Below, piece after piece: positions 51,488 through 64,000 of a stretch of DNA of 64,000 nt. The position numbers were made by a program, and so were the translations under genes. The notes beneath the pieces were generated by a model. It searched no databases. It was not told the DNA's origin and worked only from the letters and a program-made list of their open reading frames with translations. Each line of letters begins with the position of its first letter. Position 1 is the stretch's first letter. The DNA comes from Dioscorea cayenensis subsp. rotundata (Eukaryota > Streptophyta > Magnoliopsida > Dioscoreales > Dioscoreaceae). Where the stretch lies: positions 29,451,610 through 29,515,609 of the forward strand of contig NC_052479.1 of assembly GCF_009730915.1 (NCBI RefSeq), read 5' to 3'.

Positions 51488-51735
51488 ATAGTCACTTTTA
51501 AGTGGGAAAAGACTGTGTTCATCCACCATTTAAAAAAAAACAAAAAAAAAAGCAAGAAAATTGAGCAAAAGAAAAAAAACACTTTTGATCATCAACGATA
51601 GTCAAAGTGAATTTAACATATAATCACATCACATTATTTATATATATATTTATATATATTAAAAAATAGTCACTTCAAAGTGGGAAAAGGCAAGAAAATT
51701 GAGAAAAAATATAAAAAAAAAACACTTTTGAAGCA
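51401..51735. repeat. About 190-bp imperfect tandem duplication
   Basis: ATCAACGATTATTTGTCC at 51402 and ATCAACGATAGTCAAAGTG at 51591 both run on into TAATCACATCACATTA, a TA tract, TAAAAAATAGTCACTT, GTGGGAAAAG and AAAACACTTTTGA. The copies differ in TA tract length. Confidence 0.8.
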
Positions 51736-52984
51736 TAATATGAAAAAAAAGTCCTCCTATGTCACAATAAAATAGAGATATTTAGGTTCTAAAGTTTTGT
51801 ATAAATCCTTGCAAAATGTACTTAAAAGTTATTTTCTTCAAACATGTAAATTTTTTTAATTTTAGTAGAGAATAAAGGGAAATTATTATCTCCTTTTTAA
51901 AAATATTTCCAAATTAGTAGTCAAATATCCAAAGGGTAACTTAAGATCCTTTTTTAGAATAATTTAATTGCACATATTAATCATATTAATTAGTCCCCTA
52001 AGTAAAGTTCAAACACAACACTTATACAAACATTACAAATTATTTGGATTTAAAACTTTAACTACAGTGAAAGTATCACAGACAACACAAGAAGGTCATT
52101 TTAAAAAGCTCCATGTACTTAACCTTAAAAACAAGTCAAAACCAAGATAAGGATGCATGAATCTAATCCTTAATTCCTTGAACACAACACATGCTCCATG
52201 GGGACATTTATTACCTTTGAATCACTCTGACCTAATTAATTAAACAACTTGACACAACATTTCAATTTACTATCAATGCTCACAAAACACTTGTTCATAT
52301 AATTAATTATAAGATTCCTTGATTAACATAAATATTATATATATATGTATGTATGTATGTATATTATATGTATATATATATATATATATATTCTATGATA
52401 AATTCATACTCCATATTTAAATTTATTTTGATTAATGACTAGTTATATCCCAAAATACAATTTAATACAAAAATATGACACATTGAAAATATGTATTAAT
52501 TGAATGAAAAATTAAGATATAATATAACACACCATTATAGTCTCAAAATGGTGATTTTCTTAATGACACTCTTTGATCCAAATAAAAAAATATATATTGT
52601 AAATCAAAATATAATAACAATACAAATAACCAAAGTCTCAAAATAGAATAATTTCTTTTACAATATATACAATTTTATTATTTATGTAAAAGAATCAAAC
52701 CTACTACTTATATCCTATATAACATTAAATAACAAATCTTAATACATGGAAGTACATGGTGTCATATTTAAACTCCTGATTATAGTACTTCCTCTCCAAC
52801 AAGGAAACTCAATTACCCATAAAAGCCAACAAAGGATCATCAAGGCAAAAGAAAAGTTAGGGTTAATAGCTGTTTATTTCTAGGGTTAATTTCCCAAACA
52901 AGACACACAACTTGTTTATTTGACAGAGAAGAGAAGTAATTCCATACTTCTACTTCTCTTCCCTTCTTCTTCTTCTTCTCCTTC

Positions 52985-53052
52985 TTCCTTTCTTTTTATA
53001 TCACTGCAAAACACCACCCCCAAAACCCTAAAAATTTCAACAAGCTCAAACC
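52985..53052 (+). promoter_or_regulatory. TATA box and leader of the C2H2 zinc-finger gene
   Basis: TTTTTATATC near 52994-53003, about 55 bases before the ATG, preceded by a CT-rich stretch (52940-52990). The leader is A/C-rich and the start context is AAACCATGG. Confidence 0.5.
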
Positions 53053-53679
53053 ATGGAGAAGAATATTATTATTCAAGAAGGAGTTGATGATCAAGAAGGA
53101 AAGGAAAACCATTCATTGGATTTAAGCCTATCACTGTTGAGCTCTACTACGAGTTTTGAGTCTGTTCGACAATCGAAGGAGACCGAACAACGTGTGTTCT
53201 CATGCAACTATTGTCATCGGCAATTCTATAGTTCACAAGCTCTTGGAGGACATCAAAATGCACATAAGAGAGAGCGAACACTTGCTAAACGTGTCGACCG
53301 GGCTCATGATCTCTTGACACATGATGATGAATATTATTCCATGCAGAGCCATGCAACAAGGAGTACTGTTGGCAGTAGTGGTTCTAGGGTTCTTGGAATT
53401 CATGCTCACTCAATGATACATAAGCCTTATAATGTTACTGATTTGTTTTATCGACGACACGGTTGGATGGCTGTTGGTCGACCGGCGGAGATTGGCCGGA
53501 GACCTTTGAATCTTGAATCAATTTCTTTTAAGATGGCCGGAGTTAGGTTTGATCAACCGGTGTCTGCTGGAGTTTTGCCGTGGTCTGGTGGTGGTGATGG
53601 TGGTGGTGCTAGTGGTGGTGAGATATCCGGTGTTCGTCTTGAGGATTCTCAGAAGATAGACTTGACTCTCAAGCTCTAG
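53053..53679 (+). CDS. Single C2H2 zinc-finger repressor with two EAR motifs
   Basis: Intronless, 208 codons. One Q-type zinc finger, Cys51 and Cys54, His67 and His71, containing the plant-specific QALGGH (62-67). EAR-type motifs at both ends: LDLSLSL (about 22-28) and IDLTLKL (202-208), which recruit TOPLESS-type corepressors. A Gly-rich stretch precedes the C-terminal motif. This layout is that of the Arabidopsis ZFP1/3/4/7 group, nuclear regulators of germination and shoot traits; I do not assign a specific member. The start is the first Met in a good context (ACCATGG), with a TATA box about 55 bases upstream. The frame is clean, unlike genes near the contig ends. Confidence 0.9.
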   Translation: MEKNIIIQEGVDDQEGKENHSLDLSLSLLSSTTSFESVRQSKETEQRVFSCNYCHRQFYSSQALGGHQNAHKRERTLAKRVDRAHDLLTHDDEYYSMQSHATRSTVGSSGSRVLGIHAHSMIHKPYNVTDLFYRRHGWMAVGRPAEIGRRPLNLESISFKMAGVRFDQPVSAGVLPWSGGGDGGGASGGEISGVRLEDSQKIDLTLKL

Positions 53680-55020
53680 TTGGTTTCTTTGTGGCTCTTG
53701 CTCTCTTGATTAATTCTTTATATAAATATATATTATTAGAGTTTGAGGTTCTTAATTTCTTGTTTTAAGTTGATTAAGCATGAGAGTTTTCTTCTTTAAA
53801 TTGAGAATTTAATTACTTTGTGGTATATATCTTGTTTGAAGTTATTCTTAATTAGTTACTTTCTCTTTATTATATATATATATATATATATATGATTTAT
53901 AAGTTTTTTGTGTTCATTAAGTATGAGAATTTTGTGCTTTAACTGAGAATATATTTAATTACTTTGTGGTATATATATATGATGCTTGGAGTTATTTTTT
54001 GTTCTCTCCTGATCATACCTATGCATATAATTGAGAATTTTCTATTTCATATATGTATGTATGTATATATATATATATATATATATATGAAAACATGTTA
54101 CGTTACACACTCATGTTTGACCTCTGTAATTAACTTTGAACTTTGTGTAGTTCCGTCAGGGTTGAAAGTTCAACTTGTTGAATGGATTTACATAATTTTC
54201 ATGGAATCAAAGAGAAATATTGATAATGACAACATGTTCATTGTATGTTACAATAAATCATTAGTGGGCGGTGTCAATAGGTTTAGCTTAAGTTGTACTA
54301 ATTATTGGCATCTTAAATATATATAACATTTGTTTTTATTAATTGGAGAGGAGACTGACTTTATTAGATATATATATATCATTGAGTTAATTATCAGTGG
54401 ACATCATCACTTCAACTAAACAAATTTACTTTTCCACATAAAACTTAGACAAAATGAATTGAATATTAAAACACTCCATTTTGTCTTTCCTTTTGTTTTC
54501 AATTACCTTTTCATAAATAGTTTTTTATTTCAATTGACTTGAAAAATGTGCGTTTCTAGATTTGATACTTTCGAGCTATGAAAGCCCTCACATTAACTAT
54601 ACATTCAATTAATTTACTTTGGGTAGCTTTATACACATCATGCAATCTCCATCCTTTGAACTTGAAACTATATTATATGAAGATATCAATATAATTTATT
54701 ATTTTATTATCCATCAATAGACATAAAAAAAAAATCAATTTTCATGACCAAATCATAGTCCTTTGGTTTTTAATAGAAGAACTTAAAATGAAAAAAAAAA
54801 AATCATGTAACAAATCCTAAATAGTTGAAATTAATGGCTTTTATTGTTGTTATTAATTACCGTCGTTTGCTTCATGACCAAATCATTCTTCCATGAACTC
54901 ACTCAATGTTCTTTGTCTTTTAGAATTAGATTATATTAATTGATTAGAGAGGCATGAGTTATACATCACAAAACATCTCAACCACACATTAATTTGTTGA
55001 AAATATCCTTAAATCTCTGG

Positions 55021-55078
<58 letters not shown>

Positions 55079-56035
55079 CAACAACAAATCCATTGAACTC
55101 AAATTGAAAGAAATGGATGTGAGTGGATCATGGTGCATTGAATTCAGTCTTAGGCCATAAAAAAGATATATAATTAAGAACAAGTGGCAAAATGAACAAA
55201 ACTTTGCTAAGCTTTTGAATTAATGTATGTTCAACCAATTGGCATGCATTAAGCCATTGACTAACTTGGAATTTAAATGTGATTGGATGTATATATAGAA
55301 GCCAAGAAAACATCAAGCTCTTCAAAATATCAAACATTGGTTACATGTTATGTCTGGCTGAGATTATTTACTTGTCTTTGTTTGTCAATCAGGAGGACAA
55401 GAGTACATGCAAGATTTTAAATTTATTTAAAATTGCTAAATAATTAATATTACATTATGAGCTTGGATTGAATTTGTCTCAAAATTATGAAGTTCTGGAT
55501 GATAAAAAAATGATATAGTACATGTACATTACACATCACACACGAAAGAACATAGGTCCTCAAAATAAATTTTATATATATATATATATATATAGCTTGA
55601 AAAGGAATTGACTGTATAAAATACTTCAAATTAATTGAATTATTTAAACCAAATTTGAAGAATATATGCAAGCATGTGGAAACTTGAATTAGCTTTGTTT
55701 GTTATACTAAGTTACAATTAAGTCGAACTCAATATCTTATATTTATATTTGTTTTTACTGGCTTGCTCTTTTTCTTTCCTTTTCTTTTCTTTATTATTTA
55801 TTTATTTATTGTCTTCAAACTAATCAAAATTCAAGATAACAACAAATTTTATTTATGTTGTTATAATAAAAGGGGAAGAAGGTCTCCTTATTTATTTCTT
55901 TAATAGCAGATATTACAAAGCAGAAGATGAACAGAGTCACCATACATAATATTTATAACTATATATATATATATTTGTATATATATAATTAGAGATGTTT
56001 TGATCAGTTCATTCATCTTTGCCTTAAGGTGCAAA
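53680..56035. other. Intergenic, AT-rich, microsatellites
   Basis: Long (TA)n at 53873-53894 and 54065-54090 and an (AAT)n run at 55019-55086. Short frames here are low-complexity or unsupported. No gene recognised. Confidence 0.6.
55019..55086. repeat. (AAT)n microsatellite
   Basis: About 20 uninterrupted AAT/ATA triplets followed by ACA triplets. It produces a spurious poly-Leu frame on the other strand. Confidence 0.95.
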
Positions 56036-57537
56036 TCAACCCAATGTTGTTGAAGCTGCAAAAAGAAAGTAAATAGGTCATGCATTTGTAATCAGAAAAC
56101 TCAGTGTATCTACTATTAATTTTAAAAAAACAAAAAGGTTAAATCCATTTAACATCTAAAGCGAATGTTTTATTATTGTTTTTTAAATTGCTTGTATAGC
56201 TCTATAAAAACATATAATTGATAATGCACTCATGCAAATGTTATATTTACTTATAAATCTTTATAAAATATGTTTTTTTAATACCAACATTTTATAATAA
56301 AATTCTGTATTACCCACTTCAAATAAATAAATAAATGAATAACATTTAAAAAAACTTAAAAATAAAGTTACCAAGATGGACACAGAAAAAAAAATTTGTT
56401 TGATCCGGTCAGATTAGTTTCGGTTTGAGCAGTATAATTTCCAAACAAATTAACTAATCATGTATGAGGTTAAATAGTTTTTAACCTAAATTAAATTAGA
56501 CTTGTTATAAAACACAGATCATTGGCTTGAGGTGCTGTATATTTGTTATAATATTTTAAAAAAATAAAAAAATAATAAAAACAAAACAAAAAAAATCCTC
56601 TGCTTATGTTAAATTTTGAATAGATCAATTATAAATTTTTAAGTATTTTTGAATAAAGTTTAAAAAATTATGATTATAATAGTTTTATAAAATACTATAT
56701 AAGAATAATATTATCTTATTATATATATATATACTTAATTCTTTGGTTTTGGTTTATTCAGCTTTTAATTAACAACCGTTATATATTGAACCAAACCTCA
56801 ATCCAGTTAGTTTCCAACAGTGCATGAAGACAACTCTTCATGACTAAGATCTAACCCAGCATTAACATGTGTGAGCTTTGAATGAAACTCAAAGCATCCC
56901 AAGTCTATGTTTGACCAAACATTTGTTAACAAAACCAACGGCTCAAGAGCTTCCCCAAAGCTTTTTTTACCAAAACAACCTTTACTTTACAGTAATATAC
57001 ATACCCGTAGCTATATATCACACCTTAAAATTATACATACTAGCAAAGTTCTACCTTAACTTCTTATATGATGTATATATATATACACTTAGGGGGCGTT
57101 TGGTTGGATGTAATTCTAAATGCAGTGGATTTCTAATTACAATGTAATTAGAAATCCTTGGTTTTCAAAATACAGTGCAGTCAAATCTTGTGTTTGGTTA
57201 GATGTAACTGAAATTACTGTATTATAAAATTTTATGTTTGTTTGAAAGGATTTGTAAATCTGTAATTGGAAAATGCATGTGTATATGTGTGTATATATGC
57301 ATATATGTATATATGTATATGAGTATATATATGTATAAATATACATATATATATATATATGTGTGTGTGTATATATACATATATGTATATGAGTATATAT
57401 ATGTATAAATATACATATATATATATGTGTATATATACATATATGTATATGAGTATATGTATTTGTATAAGTACATGTATATGTATATATATATATATGT
57501 ATATACATATATGTATATAAATATATATCGGTATAAG

Positions 57538-57575
<38 letters not shown>

Positions 57576-59725
57576 CATATACATATATAAGTATATATAT
57601 AGTCAGATGTATAGACATGTATATGTCATACATATATGTATACAAGTATATATATATATATGTATAGGTATATGGCATACATGACATATATATGCATATA
57701 CACATATAGGATATATAGTATGTGTAAAAATATGTTTATGAGAATATATATATATATATATATGTATGCAAAGTGTAGCTATGTATATGAACTATATATG
57801 TATATATATATCTCTGATAACTATATGTATATATACATATATGTATATGAGATAGTATATGATATGTGTAAAAAGTGACTCGTGATATGTTTATATAAAT
57901 ATATAAATGCATATGTATGTGTAGTATGTATGTATGTACAAATGTATTTATATATATACATCTGGCTTTTAATCTCAGGATTTTGGCTTTACGACCACCA
58001 AACAGAAACCAAATACAGCCAAAATTTATCGTTACGATGTAATCCTGAATTACATCGTGATTATAAATACACTCAAACAAACAACGACTCATAAAGAAAG
58101 ATTTTGCTATACATGAAACTAACACACCCAAATAAACACACCCTTAATTGGAAACTATGACTGAGACTCATACTTTTACTGTTTTACAGGGGACAAAAAG
58201 AATATCTTTAAACTATTTGAATATTTTATATAGATTTTCTTTTATATTTTAAATCACAATCATTAGTAAGCTATATATATATACAAGTTATAAGAGTTAA
58301 TGTAAAATATAGAGTATACGTGATCGAATGCATGATGAGAAAAATAGAAAATTACGTACCTTTCTGAGATAAAGACCAGTTGTAATCTCCACCAACTGAC
58401 CATGCAAAGTAACCCTTCAGACCCTTATTCTTAACATAAGAAACCTTAGCACTCACAGCATCCACATCATCATACCCTATCCAAGTCTTCCCAGAGTAAC
58501 AATAATTCACTACATAAGTGCTATTATACACTGTTGTTGCACCACTACTCCCAATAAAACTCTTAATGTAATTGAAACTTATAGACCCATCATCAGCATC
58601 AATGCCAACACCAGTAGCAGTAGCCACTCCATTTGCAGGTGCACCCAAACCATGATTAGCTGGATCATTGAGCTGCCATGCATATCCATAGAATGGCAAA
58701 CCAAGAACCATTTTGTTTGCCGGCATGCCGGCGGTTATCCATGCAGTGATTCCGGAGCTGCCACTGATGCCACCTGAAGGATCATTTAACGCTGCGTGTG
58801 CGCTTGTAACTTTGGGAGTATATGTTGGAGCGTAGAAGTCATAAGCCATGATGTTAAGAAAATCTATGTTGGTATTAATGCAGGAAACAGGGTATGATGG
58901 AGAGTTTAAATTAGGGGTGGCGCTGACGGCGGCGGTGATGAGAAGAGCTGACTTGCCGGAGCTTTGGGCTTCTTTAGTAATGGCGGCACGCAACTCTGAT
59001 ATGAGAGTGCAGAAGTTTTTCATGTCCGTTGTTGTTGCAGGATACTCCCAGTCCATATCAACCCCGGAGTAACCTGATAATATAAATATTATATTAGATA
59101 TAATATTTTTATTATTTGCTTGAACTAAAGGTTAGAAGCATTTTTATAGTAATATATACAAATTCTCTAAGAATACAAGAAAGTAAAATAAACTAAAAGA
59201 CTAGAAAAGCAAAAGTTTTATGTGATCCAAATTATCAAGAAACTGGATATCTAGCTCCAACTCCTTAATTCTTCATGCATCATGTTATCATGATATTATA
59301 AGATAAGATATAAACTGCAAAGAAATATATAATATTTGAACTTAACCATTATTTCTTGCAGTAGAGATGGTGGAATTGATAAAGGATGCCCTGGAGGAGG
59401 ATTGGCTGGCCATGGAGGAGAAGGTCGAGGGGTTGGCACTGCCACCGCCGATGGAGAGAAGGGTGATGATGGAGGGGTTGGATTTACGGACGGTGGAGGT
59501 GAAGGAGGAGCAGGAGGAGGAGATGGAGATTTGAAAGTTGGTGGGGCTGAGAGTGGCAAAGGCACAAAAGAGGTGAGTGAAGAGTGTGGCATTTATGGAG
59601 GTGGCCGGGAATTCGCTTTCCGGGAACCAGTAGGCACCTTTCACTTTGGTTTGAGCTGTGGAGAGATGAAAGGTGGTGGTGGTGAGGAGAAGAAGCATTA
59701 TTAGGGTTAGGGTTTGTGTGGCCAT
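56036..59725 (-). CDS. GH18 class V chitinase, complete
   Basis: Three exons: 59725-59347, 59073-58360, 56055-56036 (379 + 714 + 20 nt, 370 residues). Residues 1-24 look like a signal peptide ([13 protein letters not shown]) with cleavage near AQT, so probably secreted. Family role: endo-hydrolysis of chitin with retention, used in defence. The catalytic motif reads [12 protein letters not shown]: Glu136 and the two preceding Asp are present, but the first Asp of DxxDxDxE is Ser (129). Other family marks: [37 protein letters not shown] and [13 protein letters not shown]. The last exon codes only ASTTLG after a 2.3-kb intron carrying a MITE; the phase (1 + 2) is exact and the paralogue has the same design. 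Confidence 0.88.
57092..58143. mobile_element. Tourist-like (Harbinger) MITE with expanded TA-rich interior
   Basis: TTA flanks both ends (57089-57091, 58144-58146). Termini are GGGGGCGTTTGGTTGG and, from the other strand, GGGTGTGTTTATTTGG, with ATTACATCGTAA-like subterminal sequence. The interior (57270-57960) is almost entirely TATATG-type microsatellite. In intron 2 of the chitinase gene. Confidence 0.75.
57270..57960. repeat. Large TA/TATG-rich compound microsatellite
   Basis: About 690 bp of TATA, TATG and GTAT units with internal higher-order copies (for example ATGTATATGAGTATATAT at least three times). Frames reading Tyr/Ile in all phases are artefacts. Confidence 0.95.
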
Positions 59726-60677
59726 TTTAGCTTAATTTGCTTGTTATCATTGGAAGTGTGTATATGATAATTTATAAGGTTTTGACATAAGGTTAAGTTC
59801 ATAAAAGAAATGGTTAAGCTTAATAAATGAAAGTTGATGAATGGTACCAAAAAAATATGGTTGAATACGGAAGTGTTCTGGTTTAGATTGGTTTGAAAAT
59901 TTGGGTTTCATTATAAGCACTTCAAAGCCACAAAATATATGCATACATATATATATTATATATGTATGGAGGAGAAGAAAGAAGAAATCCCAAGAAACGT
60001 GTTCTTTGAAAGGTTTTTTCTTTTAAAGTTATTTTTATTGTATTGTGTTATATTATATCTTCAAACATTTTATATGTGGACTAATGTTAGGATAAATGAA
60101 CGAGTTTTACTTTGATTGTTCTTTTTTTTTTTTTCCAACATCTTAGACTTCATGAATAAGCCTTTGTTTAATTGACATGCAGAAATCCAAGTCATCCTAT
60201 CATTTGAAGGCATTGGATAACATTCAGGAAAGAGAAAAAGACAGGCAAATGTATAAGGAAATAAAAATTATATATACATTTTTATTTTTAATAGAGTTAT
60301 TTTTTTATAATTTATTTAATTAATTAATTAAATTTATTTTTTCTCGTGTTGGCATGAGTTTTGTCCTTGTTTTAATTGATTGGTACTTAGTGATTTATCC
60401 ATTTTATTCAAAATAATAATAATACTTAATACAGTACTTGGGGGTATTAGGCTCAAAATTCTTTTTATTCTCTTTTTTATCATATCCATGCTTATAATTC
60501 TCATTTATATATACACACACATGTATATCCGATTTTTGTGTACTTTTATCATGGTTGAAGTTCCAATTAATTTGTTGATGGATTAACAAATTTTTCATAG
60601 AATCAAAGAAACATGGTGCATGCATGCCCACTACTCATTAATTGGATGCCATATTAGGGCTTTTTGAATAGATTAAT

Positions 60678-60996
60678 GGTAAAATACCCTAGTTGGTCCC
60701 TCTATTTTTCTCTCTCTCATTCCCCTACTAAAAACGCTCCCGATCTAGTCCTCTATTTTTCGACGCTACCACTTAATTGTAACGTTTCGATACCCGGGTC
60801 CCTCTACTTTTATAAATACGTTTCACCAATTCCCTCTGAGAGCATACATTTTAAAAGTAGAGGGACCTGCGAATATTTTATAAACTAAAACTGAGCACAT
60901 TTTCAAAAGTAGAGGGACTAGTGGGAAGCATTTCTGAGTAGAGGGACCAAAAGAGAAGAGAGAGAAAAGTACATGGACTATATTGGTGATTATACC
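60678..60996. mobile_element. Mutator-type MITE with 9-bp target duplication
   Basis: 319 bp flanked by TAGATTAAT (60669-60677 and 60997-61005). Ends are GGTAAAATACCCTAGTTGGT and, from the other strand, GGTATAATCACCAATATAGT; both continue to GGTCCCTCTA-like text. Start and duplication length resemble the MITE at 29273-29535. Confidence 0.85.
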
Positions 60997-61647
60997 TAGA
61001 TTAATACATATAAAATGGATCATTAGTGGGTGTGATTAGGCTTACCTAATTATTGGCATCCATCTTAACTCTAAAAGACATATTTTCGTTACTCCAAATG
61101 GAGATTAATTACTTTATAAGATGTAGATACATATATAATTGAGTTTTAAATCATGTTATCACTAACAGCTAAACAAATTACCCATCAAACAATCGAATAA
61201 AATATAATAAATTCAAAAATTACATTCCATATAATATATTTTCCTAAAATATAATTCACAATAATTGAATAATTTTAAACCAAGTTAATTTGAACAATGC
61301 CACCATTAACTTTCACTTATTAAACAATCAAACAATCAAATTAAATTCAAGTTCAAACAGAGCTGAAAATTTTTTTTTTTCTTAATATTTTCTTATAAGA
61401 AAACATAGATAATTTTGGATGATTAGCTTTGGCTGGGCATATTATTTATTCATTAAATAACAACAAAAAAAAACAAAAGTCTGCTTATTTAATTACTTAA
61501 TTATTTCACAGCAGAAATAATAGTGAAGAAAACATGAAACAGATTTCATGTTGATTACATCATAGAAAATATTTATAAAGTTATATTATTAATCTAGAGG
61601 TTAATTTTGTGATCATTCATCTCTGGACCTCTGGCTCAACATCCAAG

Positions 61648-64000
61648 TCAACCCATTGTTGTTGAAGCTGCAAAAGAAACAGGTCATGCATTTGTAGTTA
61701 GCAAACTCAGTTTTTCTATTATTCAGTAAATTAATAAAAATTACGTTAAAGATTTTTTTAAACATGTACTACAAGATACGATTTTTTTTTAATTCATAAA
61801 ATATATATACCACTCATTGTATTAAACTAGTCATACTATGTGCTTGCGCCAACACTGGGCACCGACTTCAAGTGTTCGACCTAATATGTGGCACAACTCA
61901 TGCCGCACCACTTTAATGTACAACTGCAAATACAAATATTTTTTATTTTCATTCAAATTATATTTATTTATATATCTTTATAAAATATTTTATTTGTTTA
62001 TATACCGTAGCACTTCAAGTGGACATAGAATATTAAAAAACTAAACCTTATTTTTAAAAGTATCTAATAAATTCTTAAAATTTTTTTACTTATTTATCAA
62101 TCTAAAATATTATTTATTAAATTATTTTTAACTATTAACAAATTTTCATATTTACCTTTTTCATTTCAATTTTCTCTTTTGCCCCCTTCTCGTTTAAGCT
62201 CCACTTGCGAGTCCGAGATTATCTTTTCTATATTTGTAGGTCGCCTTATACAATGACTGAGGAAGAAGAATTTGGTGGACTTTGAGGTGTGTAGAAATAC
62301 TATTTTTTAGAAATTTAACATCTTTTAAAAAAAATGAATGAAATAAGAACCCACTTGCACTTTTCTATGTCTAACTATTAATATAAAGGCCCATCATATG
62401 TTTGAATAAATAAATATAATAATATAATATAAATAAGAATATATATATTAGAGGGTCCACTTGCATTTTTTTTATATCTGACTTTTTGATTTATTATTTA
62501 TACTATATAAACATATGTACATTCTTCTCTTTATCTGATGTGAGACTAAAACTTTCATATATACTACAATTAACATATTTATCATAGGAATAACATTTAA
62601 AGGAGGCGTACATAGTACAAAAAAACGTTTGAAAAAACTAAGAATCAAAAACAATAACAAAAGTCAATAAAAAAATTGAGAATGAATAAATAAATAAAAT
62701 GGCGCTCATGGGAGCCATTTTCTCAAAAATAAACCATTACGTTTCAAACGGTGCATGAAACAAGTCTGAATGACTTGGCGTCATGACTTTGAAGATGTAA
62801 GGTAGCATGTTGGTAAGTGTCAATTTTGAAACTTAAATTGCACGTTGTCGGCTTGTTAACCCCGATTCTTTGTTTGACGAAAGAATTGATGGTTTGGACA
62901 ACAGACAATTCCTAATTGCTTCCTATTTTTTTCTCAAAACTTTTTATTGAAATAAGTCCTCCTTTAGATGTGTGTTATAATTATTTTTTATAAAATAATC
63001 AAGTCATTTAATTTTATTAGGATTATATATAGACGTATAGTTAATTCAATACAGTAGGGGCCTTATCTTATGTAAGTTGAGGGTTAAATCCATCACCTCG
63101 GTAAAAACATAGTGTTCTTATCCTATGTAAGTTGAGGGTGAGATCCTCCATCACCTCAATAAAAATATGAACACAAAAGACCTAATGACAGTAGACTAAC
63201 AAATCATCGGGATGTATATATATACCTTCAAATTATACATGCTCTTGTGAAGTTGTTCATCTAATATTATATATAGACAACATGTTTTCTGGGGTGGGGG
63301 CGTCTCTAAATATGTCCCCAGAAAACACATCTAGGGGCGTCCCCACAGCAATCGTTAGATCACCCATCTAACGGTTATTGTTTCATTACTAACCCTGGAG
63401 CCGGGGTTAGTGATGCTATAGCCCTACCTTTGGGGTTATATTTATAATAAAATAATAACCGTTAGATGATGATCTAATAGTTATGGTGAGATATCACTAA
63501 ACTTTTAAATTTAAAAACATTACTAAATTACCAGTCCTCATATATATATATATATATATAATGCGCAATGCTTGTTGAGAAAATAATTACCTTTCTGAGA
63601 AAGCAACCAGTTATCATCTTTATCAACAGACCATGCAAAGTAGCCCCGGAGACCATTCTCCTTAACATAAGAAACCTTAGCACCCACAGCTTCCACATCA
63701 TCATACCCTATCCAAATCCTCCCTGAGTAACAATAGCTCACCACCACCTCACTGTCATACACTGTTTCTGCACCACTACTCTCAATAAAACTTTTAATGT
63801 TCTTGAAGCTTATAGCACCACTACTATCAATGCCATCACCGGTAGCCACTCCAGTTGCAGGTGCACCCAAACCATGATTAGCTTCATCACTGTGCTCCCA
63901 TGCATATCCATAGAATGGCAAACCAAAAACCATTTTGTTCACCGGCAAGCCAGCATTTATCCATGCAGTGACTCCGGAGCTACCACTGATGCCGCCTGAG
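61648..64000 (-). CDS. GH18 class V chitinase, tandem paralogue, cut by the window edge
   Basis: Last exon 61667-61648 (codes ASTTMG and stop) and the C-terminal part of the large exon, 64000-63591. The readable part includes [50 protein letters not shown] and GLRGYFAWSVDKDDNWLLSQK. The catalytic motif lies outside the window. It shares the split site (SQK-G then a 20-nt terminal exon) and orientation with 56036-59725, so a tandem duplication is clear. The intron is 1.9 kb here. Confidence 0.88.
61668..63590 (-). other. Chitinase paralogue intron 2
   Basis: AT-rich; contains a fold-back region at about 63270-63500 (TAACCCTGGAGCCGGGGTTA) that resembles a small MITE, and a (TA)n run at 63541-63560. 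No gene. Confidence 0.6.

Larger units (their letters stand above)
47328..53052. other. AT-rich intergenic region with microsatellites
   Basis: 47328-47930 is the 3' UTR and downstream of the membrane-protein gene (shared with contig 2). Beyond it are (TA)n near 48319-48340, an (A6T)n run near 49265-49313, a 46-bp tandem repeat, (CT)n-(TA)n at 51209-51263, (TA)n near 51451-51481 and TATG runs near 52345-52390. No gene is supported. Confidence 0.7.

Noticed and set aside
53964..54326. 120-codon frame downstream of the zinc-finger gene
   Set aside because: Starts in a TA microsatellite and has no recognisable domain.
54989..55183. Poly-Leu small protein on the minus strand
   Set aside because: Produced by the (AAT)n microsatellite.
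57137..57705. Tyr/Ile-rich open frames in several phases on both strands
   Set aside because: Translations of a TA-rich microsatellite.
59296..59704. Gly-rich and Pro-rich frames overlapping chitinase exon 1
   Set aside because: Other-frame shadows of a Ser/Thr-rich coding exon with a supported signal peptide.
1..64000. tRNA, rRNA or known small RNA genes
   Set aside because: I saw no cloverleaf with A and B boxes or rRNA text; a tRNAscan or Infernal run would be needed to exclude them.

Overview
The window is nuclear DNA of a flowering plant. It has spliced genes, low GC, and dense plant transposons: Ty3-like LTRs, L1- and RTE-type LINEs, a Mutator-like element with a Ulp1 protease gene, PIF/Harbinger, hAT and MITEs. 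I cannot name the species; the LTR style would fit a monocot, but that is weak. It is a scaffold of three contigs joined by two runs of exactly 1000 N: contig 1 = 1-2247, contig 2 = 3248-33765, contig 3 = 34766-64000.

The main result concerns how these contigs are joined. The end of contig 1 (about 225-2247) is the reverse complement of the end of contig 2 (33749 down to about 31797). The start of contig 2 (about 3259-8843) is the reverse complement of the start of contig 3 (about 34794-47930). Flipping contig 2 turns both pairs into ordinary end overlaps and joins the split gene. Contig 2 ends in 16 bases of Oxford Nanopore ligation adapter (33750-33765), and a degraded copy sits at its other end (3248-3263). 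I therefore read the large inverted repeat as a misoriented contig with unmerged haplotype overlaps, not as biology.

The split gene is a DICER-LIKE 4 (DCL4) homologue: helicase C-terminus, DUF283 and PAZ on contig 1 and again on contig 2 (minus strand), then RNase IIIa, RNase IIIb and two dsRNA-binding domains on contig 2 down to the stop at 9059. Fourteen exons (three from contig 1, eleven from contig 2) give one open frame of 1177 residues. Two introns are swollen by transposons: 6.3 kb (Harbinger with nested hAT and MITE) and 11.9 kb (solo LTR containing a LINE, RTE-LINE tandem repeats, degenerate Ty3 remains).

Behind DCL4 (after the flip) lie a retroelement remnant and a four-exon gene for a small single-pass membrane protein with a mitochondrial-like N-terminus. 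That gene is present twice (3906-6458 minus, 44824-47327 plus) because of the contig overlap. An 8.0-kb Ulp1-bearing MULE (36497-44514, 9-bp target duplication) sits about 0.3 kb upstream of it on contig 3 and is absent from contig 2, so it is probably a heterozygous insertion.

The rest of contig 3 holds AT-rich intergenic DNA, a single-C2H2 EAR-motif repressor gene (53053-53679), and two tandem GH18 class V chitinase genes on the minus strand, the second cut by the window edge. The first chitinase has a Tourist-like MITE with a very large TA-rich microsatellite in its second intron. I found no new biological system. The notable items are the assembly inversion with adapter evidence, the transposon-inflated DCL4, and the haplotype-specific MULE.
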